Below are positions 36,869 to 45,891 of a stretch of DNA of 64,000 nucleotides, piece by piece (position 1 is the stretch's first letter; each line of letters starts with the position of its first letter). This DNA comes from Microbacterium album (GTDB lineage: Bacteria > Actinomycetota > Actinomycetes > Actinomycetales > Microbacteriaceae), in the NCBI RefSeq assembly GCF_014643695.1, contig NZ_BMJY01000002.1, forward strand, positions 131,676 through 195,675, in the 5' to 3' direction. The position numbers were made by a program, and so were the translations under genes. The notes below the pieces were generated by a model, which did not search any database, had not been told where the DNA came from, and worked only from the letters and a program-made list of their open reading frames with translations.

Positions 36869-37630
36869 TTACCGGCCGCTCAGGACAGCCTGCTTCACCT
36901 CGGCGATCGCCTTCGTGACCTCGATGCCGCGGGGGCATGCCTCGGTGCAGTTGAAGGTCGTGCGGCAGCGCCACACGCCCTCCTTGTCGTTGAGGATGTC
37001 CAGGCGCACGTCGCCCGCGTCGTCGCGCGAGTCGAAGATGAAGCGGTGCGCGTTGACGATCGCGGCGGGGCCGAAGTACTGGCCGTCGGTCCAGAACACG
37101 GGGCACGACGACGTGCACGCGGCGCACAGGATGCACTTGGTGGTGTCGTCGAAGCGCTCGCGGTCGGCGATCGTCTGCAGGCGCTCCTTGCCCTTCTCGG
37201 GCGCCTTCGTCGGCTGCAGGAACGGCTGCACCTCGCGGTAGGAGGCGAAGAACGGCTCCATGTCGACGATCAGGTCCTTCTCGAGGGGGAGGCCCTTGAT
37301 CGCCTCGACGTAGATCGGCTTCGAGATGTCGAGGTCCTTGATCAGCGTCTTGCAGGCGAGGCGGTTGCGCCCGTTGATGCGCATGGCGTCCGATCCGCAG
37401 ATGCCGTGCGCGCACGAGCGACGGAACGCGAGCGATCCGTCCTGGTCCCACTTGATGCGGTGCAGCGCGTCGAGCACACGGTCGGTCGAGTACATCTCGA
37501 CGTCGTAGTCCACCCAGCGCGGCTCGCTGTCGACCTCGGGGTCGAAGCGCCGGATGATGAACGTGACGAGGTACGACTGGATGTCGGTGGCGGCGGACTC
37601 CGCGGGTGCTTCTGCGATGGCAGTGGACAT
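36869..37630 (-). CDS. sdhB: Succinate dehydrogenase iron-sulfur subunit
   Basis: Passes electrons from FAD to quinone in Complex II. Cysteine clusters are complete: [2Fe-2S] CAHGICGSDAM with a later Cys in RLAC, [4Fe-4S] CILCAACTSSC and [3Fe-4S] CTEACPRG. 253 residues. The ATG shares one base with the sdhA stop (TGATG). Last gene of sdhCDAB. Confidence 0.97.
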   Translation of the reverse strand: MSTAIAEAPAESAATDIQSYLVTFIIRRFDPEVDSEPRWVDYDVEMYSTDRVLDALHRIKWDQDGSLAFRRSCAHGICGSDAMRINGRNRLACKTLIKDLDISKPIYVEAIKGLPLEKDLIVDMEPFFASYREVQPFLQPTKAPEKGKERLQTIADRERFDDTTKCILCAACTSSCPVFWTDGQYFGPAAIVNAHRFIFDSRDDAGDVRLDILNDKEGVWRCRTTFNCTEACPRGIEVTKAIAEVKQAVLSGR

Positions 37631-39456
37631 CAGTACTTCCTCTCCAGCGGCGGGTATTTCAGCTCGCCCTTGTCGTCCTTCGTGAACACGACGGGCTTCC
37701 AGTCGAGCTTGATGTGGTCCTCGGGGTTCGATGAGTGCGGGTCGCCCGTGAGGTACGCCATCGTGTGCTTCATGTACTTCTCGTCGTCGCGCTCCAGGTA
37801 GTCCTCGCGCATGTGACCGCCGCGGCTCTCGCGGCGGTTGCGCGCGGCGTAGGCGACGATCTCCGCGATGTCGAGCAGGAAGCCCAGCTCGACGGCCTCG
37901 AGCAGGTCGGTGTTGTACCGCTTGCCCTTGTCGTCGACGTAGATGTTCTTGAAGCGCTCGCGCAGCTCGGCGATCGTGCCGAGGACGTCGGTGAGCGTCT
38001 CCTCGGTGCGGAACACCTGCGCGTTGGCGTCCATCTCGTCCTGCAGCTTCTTGCGGATGTCGGCGATCCGCTCGGTGCCGCGCGCGTTGCGGATGCCCTC
38101 GATCATCTCGCGGACGCCCGCGGCCGGGTCCTCGGGGAGGGGGACGAAGTCGGCGGACTTGGCGTACTCGACCGCGTTGCGGCCGGCGCGCTTGCCGAAG
38201 ACGTTGATGTCGAGCAGCGAGTTGGTGCCCAGGCGGTTGGCGCCGTGCACCGACACGCAGGCGCACTCGCCGGCGGCGTACAGGCCGGGCACGACCGTCT
38301 CGTTGTCGGCGAGCACCTCGGCGTCGTTGTTCGTCGGGATGCCGCCCATCGCGTAGTGCGCGGTCGGCATGACCGGCACGGGCTCCACGACCGGGTCCAC
38401 GCCCAGGTAGGTGCGAGCGAACTCCGTGATGTCGGGCAGCTTGGTCTCGAGCACCTCGGCGCCCAGGTGCGTGCAGTCGAGCAGCACGTAGTCCTTGTTG
38501 GGGCCGGCACCGCGGCCCTCGCGCACCTCCTGCACCATGCAGCGGGCGACGATGTCGCGCGGCGCGAGGTCCTTGATCGTGGGGGCGTAGCGCTCCATGA
38601 AGCGCTCGCCCGACGCGTTGCGCAGGATCGCACCCTCGCCGCGCGCACCCTCGGTGAGGAGGATGCCGAGGCCGGCCAGACCGGTCGGGTGGAACTGGAA
38701 GAACTCCACGTCCTCGAGCGGGAGGCCCTTGCGCCACACGATCCCGACGCCGTCGCCGGTCAGCGTGTGCGCGTTCGAGGTGGTCTTGAAGATCTTGCCG
38801 AAGCCGCCGGTCGCGAAGACGACGGCCTTCGAGTGGAACACGTGCAGGTCACCCGTCGCGAGCTCATAGGCCACGACGCCCGCCACCTGGGTCTTTCCGG
38901 CGGCGTCCTTCACCGTGATCAGGTCGAGCGCGTAGAACTCGTTGAAGAAGTTGATGCCCAGCTTGACGCAGTTCTGGTACAGCGTCTGGAGGATCATGTG
39001 GCCCGTGCGGTCGGCCGCGTAGCAGGCGCGGCGCACCGGCGCCTTGCCGTGCTCGGCCGTGTGACCGCCGAAGCGGCGCTGGTCGATCTTGCCGTCGGGC
39101 GTGCGGTTGAACGGCAGACCCATGTTCTCGAGATCGATGACCGCCTCGATGGCCTCCTTCGCGAGGATCTCCGCCGCGTCCTGGTCGACGAGGTAGTCGC
39201 CGCCCTTGACGGTGTCGAAGGTGTGCCACTCCCACGAGTCCTCTTCGACGTTCGCCAGGGCCGCCGCCATGCCGCCCTGCGCGGCGCCCGTGTGGGACCG
39301 CGTCGGGTACAGCTTGGTGATCACGGCCGTCCTGGCGCCGGGACCGGCCTCGATGGCCGCCCGCATGCCGGCGCCGCCGGCGCCGACGATCACGACGTCG
39401 TACTGGTGGTAGTGCACGCCGTCGCGCACGACGGACTCGGTGGTCTGGCTCGTCAT
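37630..39456 (-). CDS. sdhA: Succinate dehydrogenase flavoprotein subunit
   Basis: Catalytic subunit with covalently bound FAD, 608 residues. FAD-binding [13 protein letters not shown], the flavinylation region [15 protein letters not shown], substrate-site [14 protein letters not shown] and [20 protein letters not shown] are intact. ATG 39456 is chosen by family N-terminus; its ribosome site is weak (GGAAT directly adjacent, GAGAG further up). Lies between sdhD and sdhB. Confidence 0.97.
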   Translation of the reverse strand: MTSQTTESVVRDGVHYHQYDVVIVGAGGAGMRAAIEAGPGARTAVITKLYPTRSHTGAAQGGMAAALANVEEDSWEWHTFDTVKGGDYLVDQDAAEILAKEAIEAVIDLENMGLPFNRTPDGKIDQRRFGGHTAEHGKAPVRRACYAADRTGHMILQTLYQNCVKLGINFFNEFYALDLITVKDAAGKTQVAGVVAYELATGDLHVFHSKAVVFATGGFGKIFKTTSNAHTLTGDGVGIVWRKGLPLEDVEFFQFHPTGLAGLGILLTEGARGEGAILRNASGERFMERYAPTIKDLAPRDIVARCMVQEVREGRGAGPNKDYVLLDCTHLGAEVLETKLPDITEFARTYLGVDPVVEPVPVMPTAHYAMGGIPTNNDAEVLADNETVVPGLYAAGECACVSVHGANRLGTNSLLDINVFGKRAGRNAVEYAKSADFVPLPEDPAAGVREMIEGIRNARGTERIADIRKKLQDEMDANAQVFRTEETLTDVLGTIAELRERFKNIYVDDKGKRYNTDLLEAVELGFLLDIAEIVAYAARNRRESRGGHMREDYLERDDEKYMKHTMAYLTGDPHSSNPEDHIKLDWKPVVFTKDDKGELKYPPLERKY

Positions 39457-39500
39457 ATTCCGTTCAATCTCTCGGTCAGCCCGCTCGGTCGGCCCGCTGC

Positions 39501-39971
39501 TCAGCCGTGGCAGACCTCGTACAGCACGCTGTCGGTGTTGTGCTCGAACACGCCCGTGACGCCCGCGCAGGGGTCGAAGGTGAACACCACGAGGGTGCCG
39601 AGGACGATCATGACGCCGGCGGCGATCCAGATGGTCGCGACGAGGGCCTTGCGGGCGGTCTCGCCGCGCACGTAGTCGTTGACGATCGTGCGCATGCCGT
39701 TGGCGCCGTGGATGAAGGCGAGCCAAAGCATCAGCACGTCCCACCACTGCCAGAACGGCGAAGCGAGCTTGCCGGCGACGAAGGCGAAGTCGATCGCGTG
39801 GACGCCACCCTCCTCCACCATCAGGTTGACGAAGAGGTGACCGAAGATGAGGACGATCAGGAGCACGCCCGAGGCGCGCATGTACAGCCAGCCCCACTTC
39901 TCGAGGTTGACGCCCCGGTTGCGGGGGGCGCTGTGCGGCGCGCGCGGCGCGGCGAGCGAATCGGCGGTCAT
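39501..39971 (-). CDS. sdhD: Succinate dehydrogenase membrane anchor subunit
   Basis: Hydrophobic anchor of Complex II, 156 residues with three membrane helices ([56 protein letters not shown]). His in IFGHLF is a candidate haem ligand. The ATG overlaps the sdhC stop by one base (TGATG). Confidence 0.94.
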   Translation of the reverse strand: MTADSLAAPRAPHSAPRNRGVNLEKWGWLYMRASGVLLIVLIFGHLFVNLMVEEGGVHAIDFAFVAGKLASPFWQWWDVLMLWLAFIHGANGMRTIVNDYVRGETARKALVATIWIAAGVMIVLGTLVVFTFDPCAGVTGVFEHNTDSVLYEVCHG

Positions 39972-40405
39972 CAGTGACCCCCTCCCATCTCCGAGAAGAC
40001 GTTCATGAGGTGACGCGGGGTGAAGGCGGCCATGGTCACGAGCCAGAACACGATCACGCCCCAGAACAGCTGGCGCTGGTACTGGGCGCCCTTCGACCAG
40101 AAGTCGACCAGGATGATGCGCAGCCCGTTGAAGGCGTGGTAGACGATGCCGCCCACGAGCGCGACCTCGCCGACTCCCATGATCGGGTGCTTGTAGGTGC
40201 CGATGACCGCGTCGTACGCCTCGGGGGAGACGCGGATGAGTGCGGTGTCGAGCACGTGCACGAGGAGGAAGAAGAAGATCGCCACCCCCGTGATGCGGTG
40301 CAGCACCCACGACCACATGCCTTCTCGGCCGCGGTACAGGGTGCCGCGTGGCACCCGCGAGGTGGTCTCGGTCACCGACAGTGTCTGGCGCGCTGATGCG
40401 GACAC
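39971..40405 (-). CDS. sdhC: Succinate dehydrogenase cytochrome b556 subunit
   Basis: First gene of the operon, 144 residues with three membrane helices ([57 protein letters not shown]). The motif [17 protein letters not shown] and His in VHVLD are typical of SdhC. A promoter with a palindromic operator lies 112 bases upstream. Confidence 0.95.
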   Translation of the reverse strand: MSASARQTLSVTETTSRVPRGTLYRGREGMWSWVLHRITGVAIFFFLLVHVLDTALIRVSPEAYDAVIGTYKHPIMGVGEVALVGGIVYHAFNGLRIILVDFWSKGAQYQRQLFWGVIVFWLVTMAAFTPRHLMNVFSEMGGGH

Positions 40406-40516
40406 GTCGTTCCTCCCCTGATCGTTGCGAGGGTTCGTCGTCGCCGGGCGCTCGGATTCCGCGCCCTCGGACGGCTCTCATCCTATTCCCCTCCACGCGG
40501 GGGTGCGATGAAGGGG

Positions 40517-40540
40517 ACCCTAACTGTCTCGATATCGAGA
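40517..40540 (-). promoter_or_regulatory. sdhCDAB -10 box with adjacent perfect 14-bp palindrome
   Basis: The palindrome TCTCGATATCGAGA (40527-40540) lies directly upstream of a minus-strand -10 box TAGGGT (40522-40517), that is, in the -10/-35 spacer. A dimeric repressor bound here would shut the sdh promoter. It is about 60 bases upstream of the divergent manC gene. The cognate regulator is not in the window. Confidence 0.6.
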
Positions 40541-40586
40541 GAAATCGGCGGCGCCGGTATATCGACGGCGTCGCGTCCGTGCCCGA

Positions 40587-40592
40587 TAGCCT
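40587..40592 (+). promoter_or_regulatory. -10 box (TAGCCT), leaderless promoter of manC
   Basis: TAGCCT, six bases, then ATG 40599, without any Shine-Dalgarno sequence. Confidence 0.55.
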
Positions 40593-40598
40593 GAGCGC

Positions 40599-41714
40599 AT
40601 GCCAGAACCGATCGAGGACTTCTACGCCGTCATCCCCGCGGGCGGCATCGGCTCGCGCCTGTGGCCGCTCTCGCGCGCCGAGACGCCGAAGTTCCTGCAC
40701 GACCTCACCGGATCGGGCGTGTCGCTCCTGCGGAACACGTGGGATCGGCTGTTGCCGCTGGCCGGCCCCGAGCGGATCGCCGTGGTCACGGGCAAGGCCC
40801 ACGAGCAGAAGGTCGAGACCGAGCTCCCCGAGATCCTCGATCGCAACGTCTTCATCGAGTCGGACCCGCGCGAGTCGGCGGCCGCGATCGGGCTGGCGGC
40901 CGCGATCCTGCAGCGACGGGAGCCGGACGTGATCATCGGCTCGTTCGCGGCGGACCACCACATCAGCCGCACGCGCGCGTTCGAGTTCGCGGTGCAGCAG
41001 GCGGTCGCGGTCGCCAGGGCCGGCTACATCTGCACGATCGGGATCCCGCCGACCGAGCCCTCGGTCGGCTTCGGCTACATCCAGCTGGGCGGCGAGCTCG
41101 AGGTCGAGGGCGCGCCGATGGCGGCGGAGGTCGAGAGGTTCGTGGAGAAGCCCGACCTCGAGACGGCGCGCCGCTACTACGCCGACCGGTCGTTCCTGTG
41201 GAACGCGGGCATGTTCATCGGCCGGGCCGACGTGCTGCTGGCCGAGCTGGCCGCCAACGAGCCGGAGCTGCACGCGGGGCTCGTCGAGATCGCGGAGGCA
41301 TGGGACGAGCCCGCGCGCCGCGACGAGGTGGTCGCCCGCGTCTGGCCGACGCTGAAGAAGATCGCGATCGACTATGCGGTGGCCGAGCCCGCCGCCGCCA
41401 AGGGCCGTCTCGCCGTGGTGCCGGGGCATTTCGACTGGGACGACGTCGGCGACTTCGCGAGCCTGGCGAAGCTGATCTCGGACGGCCGCCCCGACCGGAT
41501 GTCGATCCTCGGACAGAACGACCGCGTGCTGGCGGACGAGTCCACGGGGCTGGTGGTGTCGCAGACGAACCGGGTCATCGCGGTCGTGGGCGTCGAGGGG
41601 CTGATCGTGGTCGACACGGACGACGCGCTCCTGGTCACCACGAGCGAGCACGCCCAGCGGGTCAAGAGCGTCGTCGGGGCGCTGCAGGAGAGCGGTCGCG
41701 GCAGCGTGCTGTGA
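40599..41714 (+). CDS. manC: Mannose-1-phosphate guanylyltransferase
   Basis: Makes GDP-mannose for cell-envelope glycans. Nucleotidyltransferase fold of 371 residues with the signature IPAGGIGSRLWPLSRAETPKFL, then GSFAADHHI and FVEKPDLETARRYYADRSFLWNAGMF (product-binding region). It lacks the C-terminal mannose-6-phosphate isomerase domain of long ManC proteins, as is usual in actinobacteria. The start is fixed by an adjacent -10 box. Confidence 0.95.
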   Translation: MPEPIEDFYAVIPAGGIGSRLWPLSRAETPKFLHDLTGSGVSLLRNTWDRLLPLAGPERIAVVTGKAHEQKVETELPEILDRNVFIESDPRESAAAIGLAAAILQRREPDVIIGSFAADHHISRTRAFEFAVQQAVAVARAGYICTIGIPPTEPSVGFGYIQLGGELEVEGAPMAAEVERFVEKPDLETARRYYADRSFLWNAGMFIGRADVLLAELAANEPELHAGLVEIAEAWDEPARRDEVVARVWPTLKKIAIDYAVAEPAAAKGRLAVVPGHFDWDDVGDFASLAKLISDGRPDRMSILGQNDRVLADESTGLVVSQTNRVIAVVGVEGLIVVDTDDALLVTTSEHAQRVKSVVGALQESGRGSVL

Positions 41715-41873
41715 AACCGCGCGCCCGGGCGACGGCTTTGTAACTATCACGTTTCGGGGCCCGGATCCGAGCGATCTGCCAGGTTCGCGTTCTGTACCGT
41801 GTGCGTATTGCCCCGCGCTCGGTCGGGGATGCGTACGCCCCGCCACCGCGGGGTCTTGCTCTTGGAGGACAGT

Positions 41874-42983
41874 GTGATCAGCACTACGAAGCGGACGGCC
41901 CTCGGCGGCCTCGCGATCGCGGGGACCGCGATCCTTCTGGCCGGCTGCGGCCAGGCGCCGGAGGACACCGGCGGCGCGAGCGGAGACGTCGACAGCGACT
42001 TCCTGCCCTGCCTCATCTCGGACGAGGGCGGCTGGAACGACCGCTCCTTCAACCAGTCGGCCAAGGAGGGCCTCGACCGCGCGCTCGAGGAGCTCGGCGT
42101 CGAGGGCATCGAGATGGAGTCGAACAACGCCAACGACTACGCGCCGAACCTCGAGACGCTCGTCTCGGAGGGCTGCTCGTTCATCATCTCCGTGGGCTTC
42201 AACCTCGCGGCCGCCACGGTCGAGTCCGCCCTGGCGAACCCCGAGATCGACTACGCGATCATCGACGACTACGCCGACACCGACTTCGACGGCGAGACGG
42301 ACGCGCCCAACATCAAGCCCCTCGTGTTCAACACGGCCGAGGCGGCCTACCTCGGCGGCTACGCCGCGGCGGCCTGGTCGGCCGAGAGCGGCGTGAACAA
42401 GGTGGGCACCTTCGGCGGCGGCGAGATCCCCTCGGTGAAGGTCTTCATGGACGGCTTCCAGCTCGGCGTCGAGAAGTTCAACGAGGACAAGGACGGCTCG
42501 GTCGAGGTCTTCGGGTGGAACACCGAGACCCAGCAGGGCTCCTTCACCGGCGGCTTCGCGGCGAACGACGTCGCGCGTCAGCAGGCGCAGGGTCTCCTGG
42601 ATCAGGGCGTCGACGTGCTGCTGCCGGTCGGCGGCCCGATCTACATGAGCGCGGCGGCCGCGATCCGCGACAGCGACGACGACGTGCTGCTCCTCGGCGT
42701 CGACAGCGACATCGCCGTCAAGGACCCGGAGCTGGCCGACATCGTGCTGGTGTCGATCCTGAAGGCGATCGACCAGGCGGTGTACGACGCGACCCTGAGC
42801 GCCGCCAGCGGTGACTTCGACGTCGAGCCGTACGTCGGCACGCTCGCCAACGAGGGCGTCGCCCTGTCGAGCTTCCACGACTTCGAGGACCAGCTCCCCG
42901 AGGGCACGCTGGACGAGCTCGCCGCGCTGCAGGAGGCGATCATCGCCGGCGACGTGACGGTCGACTCGCCGAACTCGCCGTAA
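41874..42983 (+). CDS. BMP-family nucleoside-binding lipoprotein
   Basis: Solute receptor of the basic-membrane-protein/PnrA/NupN type, 369 residues. The lipobox ends at Cys25 (LLAGC). Mature domain motifs are ISDEGGWNDRSFNQSAKEGL, NIKPLVFNTAEAAYLGGYAAA and GGGEIPSVKVFMDGFQLGV, typical for purine nucleoside binders. The start is GTG 41874 with GGAGGA upstream. It probably feeds the ABC ATPase and permeases that begin 104 bases downstream; nucleoside-salvage genes follow. Confidence 0.93.
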   Translation: MISTTKRTALGGLAIAGTAILLAGCGQAPEDTGGASGDVDSDFLPCLISDEGGWNDRSFNQSAKEGLDRALEELGVEGIEMESNNANDYAPNLETLVSEGCSFIISVGFNLAAATVESALANPEIDYAIIDDYADTDFDGETDAPNIKPLVFNTAEAAYLGGYAAAAWSAESGVNKVGTFGGGEIPSVKVFMDGFQLGVEKFNEDKDGSVEVFGWNTETQQGSFTGGFAANDVARQQAQGLLDQGVDVLLPVGGPIYMSAAAAIRDSDDDVLLLGVDSDIAVKDPELADIVLVSILKAIDQAVYDATLSAASGDFDVEPYVGTLANEGVALSSFHDFEDQLPEGTLDELAALQEAIIAGDVTVDSPNSP

Positions 42984-42998
42984 TCCGCACATGACCCC

Positions 42999-43031
42999 GC
43001 GGGGCGATCGGACCCGGTCCGGTCGCCCCGC
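42999..43031 (+). terminator. Terminator hairpin after the BMP lipoprotein gene
   Basis: GCGGGGCGA and TCGCCCCGC (9 bp) extend through a T-G pair into CGGAC/GTCCG, giving a 15-bp stem with a 3-base loop, 16 bases after the stop. It separates the abundant receptor mRNA from the transporter operon. Confidence 0.75.
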
Positions 43032-43074
43032 GTCGTGTCCTGCGACCCCCTCTGTCCCCGTCCAGCCCGCACGG

Positions 43075-43080
43075 TAGGGT
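43075..43080 (+). promoter_or_regulatory. -10 box (TAGGGT), leaderless promoter of the nucleoside ABC operon
   Basis: TAGGGT is followed by TCCCCCC and the ATG at 43088; there is no ribosome-binding site. Drives the ATPase-permease-permease-cdd-deoA run. Confidence 0.55.
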
Positions 43081-43087
43081 TCCCCCC

Positions 43088-44629
43088 ATGAAGCTCGAGC
43101 TCCGCGGAATCACGAAGCGATTCGGCAGCCTCGTCGCCAACGACCACATCGACCTGACGGTCGAGCCCGGCGAGATCCACGCCCTCCTCGGAGAGAACGG
43201 CGCGGGCAAGTCCACCCTGATGAACGTCCTGTACGGCCTGTATGAGGCCGACGAGGGCGACATCCTGCTCGACGGCGTCGCGCAGCGCTTCCGCGGGCCG
43301 GGCGACGCGATGGCCGCCGGCATCGGCATGGTGCATCAGCACTTCATGCTCGTGCCGCCCTTCACGGTCGCCGAGAACGTCGCCCTGGGGCACGAGCGGA
43401 CCGGGGCCCTCGGCACGCTCGACCTCGCCGCGGCGCGCGAGCACGTGCGCGGCGTCGCCGACCGGTTCGGCTTCGAGGTCGACCCGGACGCGCGCATCGA
43501 GGACCTTCCCGTCGGGGTCCAGCAGCGCGTCGAGATCATCAAGGCGCTCTCGCGCGACGCGCGCGTGCTGGTGTTCGACGAGCCCACCGCCGTGCTCACT
43601 CCCCAGGAGACCGACGAGCTCATGGCGATGATGCGTCAGCTGCGCGACGAGGGCACCGGCATCGTCTTCATCACGCACAAGCTGCGCGAGGTGCGCGAGG
43701 TGGCCGACCGGATCACCGTCATCCGCCGCGGTCGCGTGGTCGGCGAGGCGTCGCCGCGGTCGACGAACGCCGAGCTCGCGTCGCTCATGGTCGGCCGCCC
43801 CGTCGAGCTGACGGTCCAGAAGTCGCCGGCGCGACCGGCGGACGGCGGGCTCGAGGTCCGCGACCTGCGGGTGCTGACACCGTCGGGCGTGGTGGTCGTG
43901 GACGACGTGAGCTTCGACGTCCGGCCCGGCGAGATCCTCGCGGTGGCGGGCGTGCAGGGCAACGGGCAGACCGAGCTGACGGAGGCGCTCGTCGGCCTGC
44001 AGGACCATGTCACCGGCTCCATCCGGCTCGGCGGGAGAGAGCTCGTCGGGGCATCCGTGCGGTCGATCCTCGAAGCAGGAGTGGGATTCGTGCCGGAGGA
44101 CCGCAAGGAGTCGGGCCTGGTCGGCGGGATGTCGATCGCCGAGAACCTCATCCTGGATCGCTCGACCGCCCCCGACTTCGTCACGGCCGGAACCCTGCGG
44201 CGGGCCGTGCTCGACCGCTTCGCGCGGGAGCGCATCGACGAGTTCGACATCCGCGCGCAGGGTCCCCTGACCCCCGTGGGCACCCTGTCGGGCGGCAACC
44301 AGCAGAAGGTCGTCGTCGCGCGCGAGATGAGCCGCGACCTCGAGCTGCTCCTCGCCGCCCAGCCCACCCGCGGCGTGGACGTCGGATCGATCGAGTTCAT
44401 CCACGGCCGGATCGTCGCGGCGCGCGACGCGGGCGTGGCCGTCGTCGTGGTGTCGACCGAGCTCGACGAGGTCGTCGCGCTCGCCGACCGCATCGCCGTG
44501 ATGTACCGCGGCCGGATCGTGGGGATCGTGCCGGCGGACACCCCGCGCGACACGCTCGGCCTCATGATGGCCGGCGCCCAGGAGACCGCCGGGGACGGCG
44601 CACCGAGCGAGCGGAGCCAGACGACGTGA
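43088..44629 (+). CDS. Nucleoside-type ABC transporter ATP-binding protein (double NBD)
   Basis: RbsA/YufO-like ATPase with two fused nucleotide-binding domains (513 residues). N-terminal domain: Walker A GENGAGKST and Walker B VLVFDEPTAVLT. C-terminal domain: a degenerate P-loop (GVQGNGQTEL), intact signature LSGGNQQKV and QPTRGVDV. Asymmetric domains of this type are normal for the family. The message is probably leaderless. The ATPase serves the two permeases encoded in overlap downstream; substrate nucleosides are inferred from BMP, cdd, deoA and add. Confidence 0.94.
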   Translation: MKLELRGITKRFGSLVANDHIDLTVEPGEIHALLGENGAGKSTLMNVLYGLYEADEGDILLDGVAQRFRGPGDAMAAGIGMVHQHFMLVPPFTVAENVALGHERTGALGTLDLAAAREHVRGVADRFGFEVDPDARIEDLPVGVQQRVEIIKALSRDARVLVFDEPTAVLTPQETDELMAMMRQLRDEGTGIVFITHKLREVREVADRITVIRRGRVVGEASPRSTNAELASLMVGRPVELTVQKSPARPADGGLEVRDLRVLTPSGVVVVDDVSFDVRPGEILAVAGVQGNGQTELTEALVGLQDHVTGSIRLGGRELVGASVRSILEAGVGFVPEDRKESGLVGGMSIAENLILDRSTAPDFVTAGTLRRAVLDRFARERIDEFDIRAQGPLTPVGTLSGGNQQKVVVAREMSRDLELLLAAQPTRGVDVGSIEFIHGRIVAARDAGVAVVVVSTELDEVVALADRIAVMYRGRIVGIVPADTPRDTLGLMMAGAQETAGDGAPSERSQTT

Positions 44630-45891
44630 CCGAGACCGCACCGGCGCCCCAGGCGCCGCAGCCGCACACCGCCGCGGACGGGCGCTCGCGCGCAGACGGG
44701 GTCCTGCGCGAGATCCTCCGCGGCAGCATGGTCACGTCCGCGCTGGCGCTGGTCTGCGCCCTCGTGATCGGCGGCGTGCTGATCGCGCTCACGGACGAGG
44801 ACGTGCAGGCCGCGGCGGGATACTTCTTCGCCCGGCCGGGCGACACGTTCGCCGCGATCGGCCACGCCGTGCTCGGCGGCTACGAGGCGCTGTTCCGCGG
44901 CTCGATCTACAACGCCCGGGCCGAGGACTTCCTCACCGGCATCCGGCCCTTCACCAACACGCTCGGCGCGGCGGCGCCGCTCATCGCGGCGGGTCTCGGG
45001 GTCGCGGTCGCGTTCCGCGTGGGGCTGTTCAACATCGGCGCGCAGGGGCAGATCGTCTTCGGGGCCGCCTTCACGGCGCTGCTCACGTTCCGCCTCGACC
45101 TGCCGATGGCGCTGCAGCTGCCGATCACGCTCGCGGCCGGCATCGTGGGAGGCGCCATCTGGGCGGGGATCGTGGGGCTGCTGAAGGCCCGCACGGGCGC
45201 GCACGAGGTGATCCTCACGATCATGCTGAACTACGTCGCGGTGCTGCTGGTGGACTGGATGGTCAGCACGCAGGGGGTGCTGCAGAAGGCGGGCACGGCC
45301 CAGCCGATCTCGGATGCGACGCCCGCGGGCGCGCGCTTCCCCGACCTCTTGGAGCGGTACCCCAACCTGGACCTCGGGTTCCTCATCGTGCTGGCCGCGA
45401 CGGTCTTCGTGTGGTGGCTGCTCGAGCGCTCCAGCCTGGGCCTGCGGATGCGCGCCGTGGGCGAGAATCCGCGCGCCGCGAAGACGGCCGGGATCTCGGT
45501 GCCGCGTATCTACGTCTACGCGATGCTCTTCGCGGGCGGTCTCGCGGGGCTGGCGGCCATGAACCAGGTGCAGGGCGCGGTCACGACGGGCTTCAACTCC
45601 CACATCGACGCCGGCATCGGCTTCGATGCGATCACGGTGGCGCTCCTCGGCCGCAGCCGAGCGTGGGGGACGTTCGCGGCGGGGATCCTGTTCGGCGCGC
45701 TCAAGGCGGGGGCCTACCAGATGCAGGCGTTCGGCATCCCCGTCGACTTCGTGCTCGTCGTCCAGGCGATCGTCGTGCTGTTCGTCGCGGCGCCGCCGCT
45801 CGTGCGCGCGATCTTCTTCCTGCCGAAGGACGACGGTGACAAGAGCGCCAGGGCCCGGTCCCGGGCGGCACGGAAGGCGGTGGCGCAGTGA
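44626..45891 (+). CDS. Nucleoside-type ABC transporter permease (first subunit)
   Basis: BPD_transp_2-type membrane protein of 421 residues with 9-10 helices. Family segments: PLIAAGLGVAVAFRVGLFNIGAQGQI, GLLKARTGAHEVILTIMLNYVAV and GENPRAAKTAGIS. The N-terminal 35 residues are polar and Ala/Pro-rich. The start codon (GTG 44626) overlaps the ATPase stop. Resembles YufP/NupP of nucleoside importers. Confidence 0.94.
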   Translation: MTETAPAPQAPQPHTAADGRSRADGVLREILRGSMVTSALALVCALVIGGVLIALTDEDVQAAAGYFFARPGDTFAAIGHAVLGGYEALFRGSIYNARAEDFLTGIRPFTNTLGAAAPLIAAGLGVAVAFRVGLFNIGAQGQIVFGAAFTALLTFRLDLPMALQLPITLAAGIVGGAIWAGIVGLLKARTGAHEVILTIMLNYVAVLLVDWMVSTQGVLQKAGTAQPISDATPAGARFPDLLERYPNLDLGFLIVLAATVFVWWLLERSSLGLRMRAVGENPRAAKTAGISVPRIYVYAMLFAGGLAGLAAMNQVQGAVTTGFNSHIDAGIGFDAITVALLGRSRAWGTFAAGILFGALKAGAYQMQAFGIPVDFVLVVQAIVVLFVAAPPLVRAIFFLPKDDGDKSARARSRAARKAVAQ

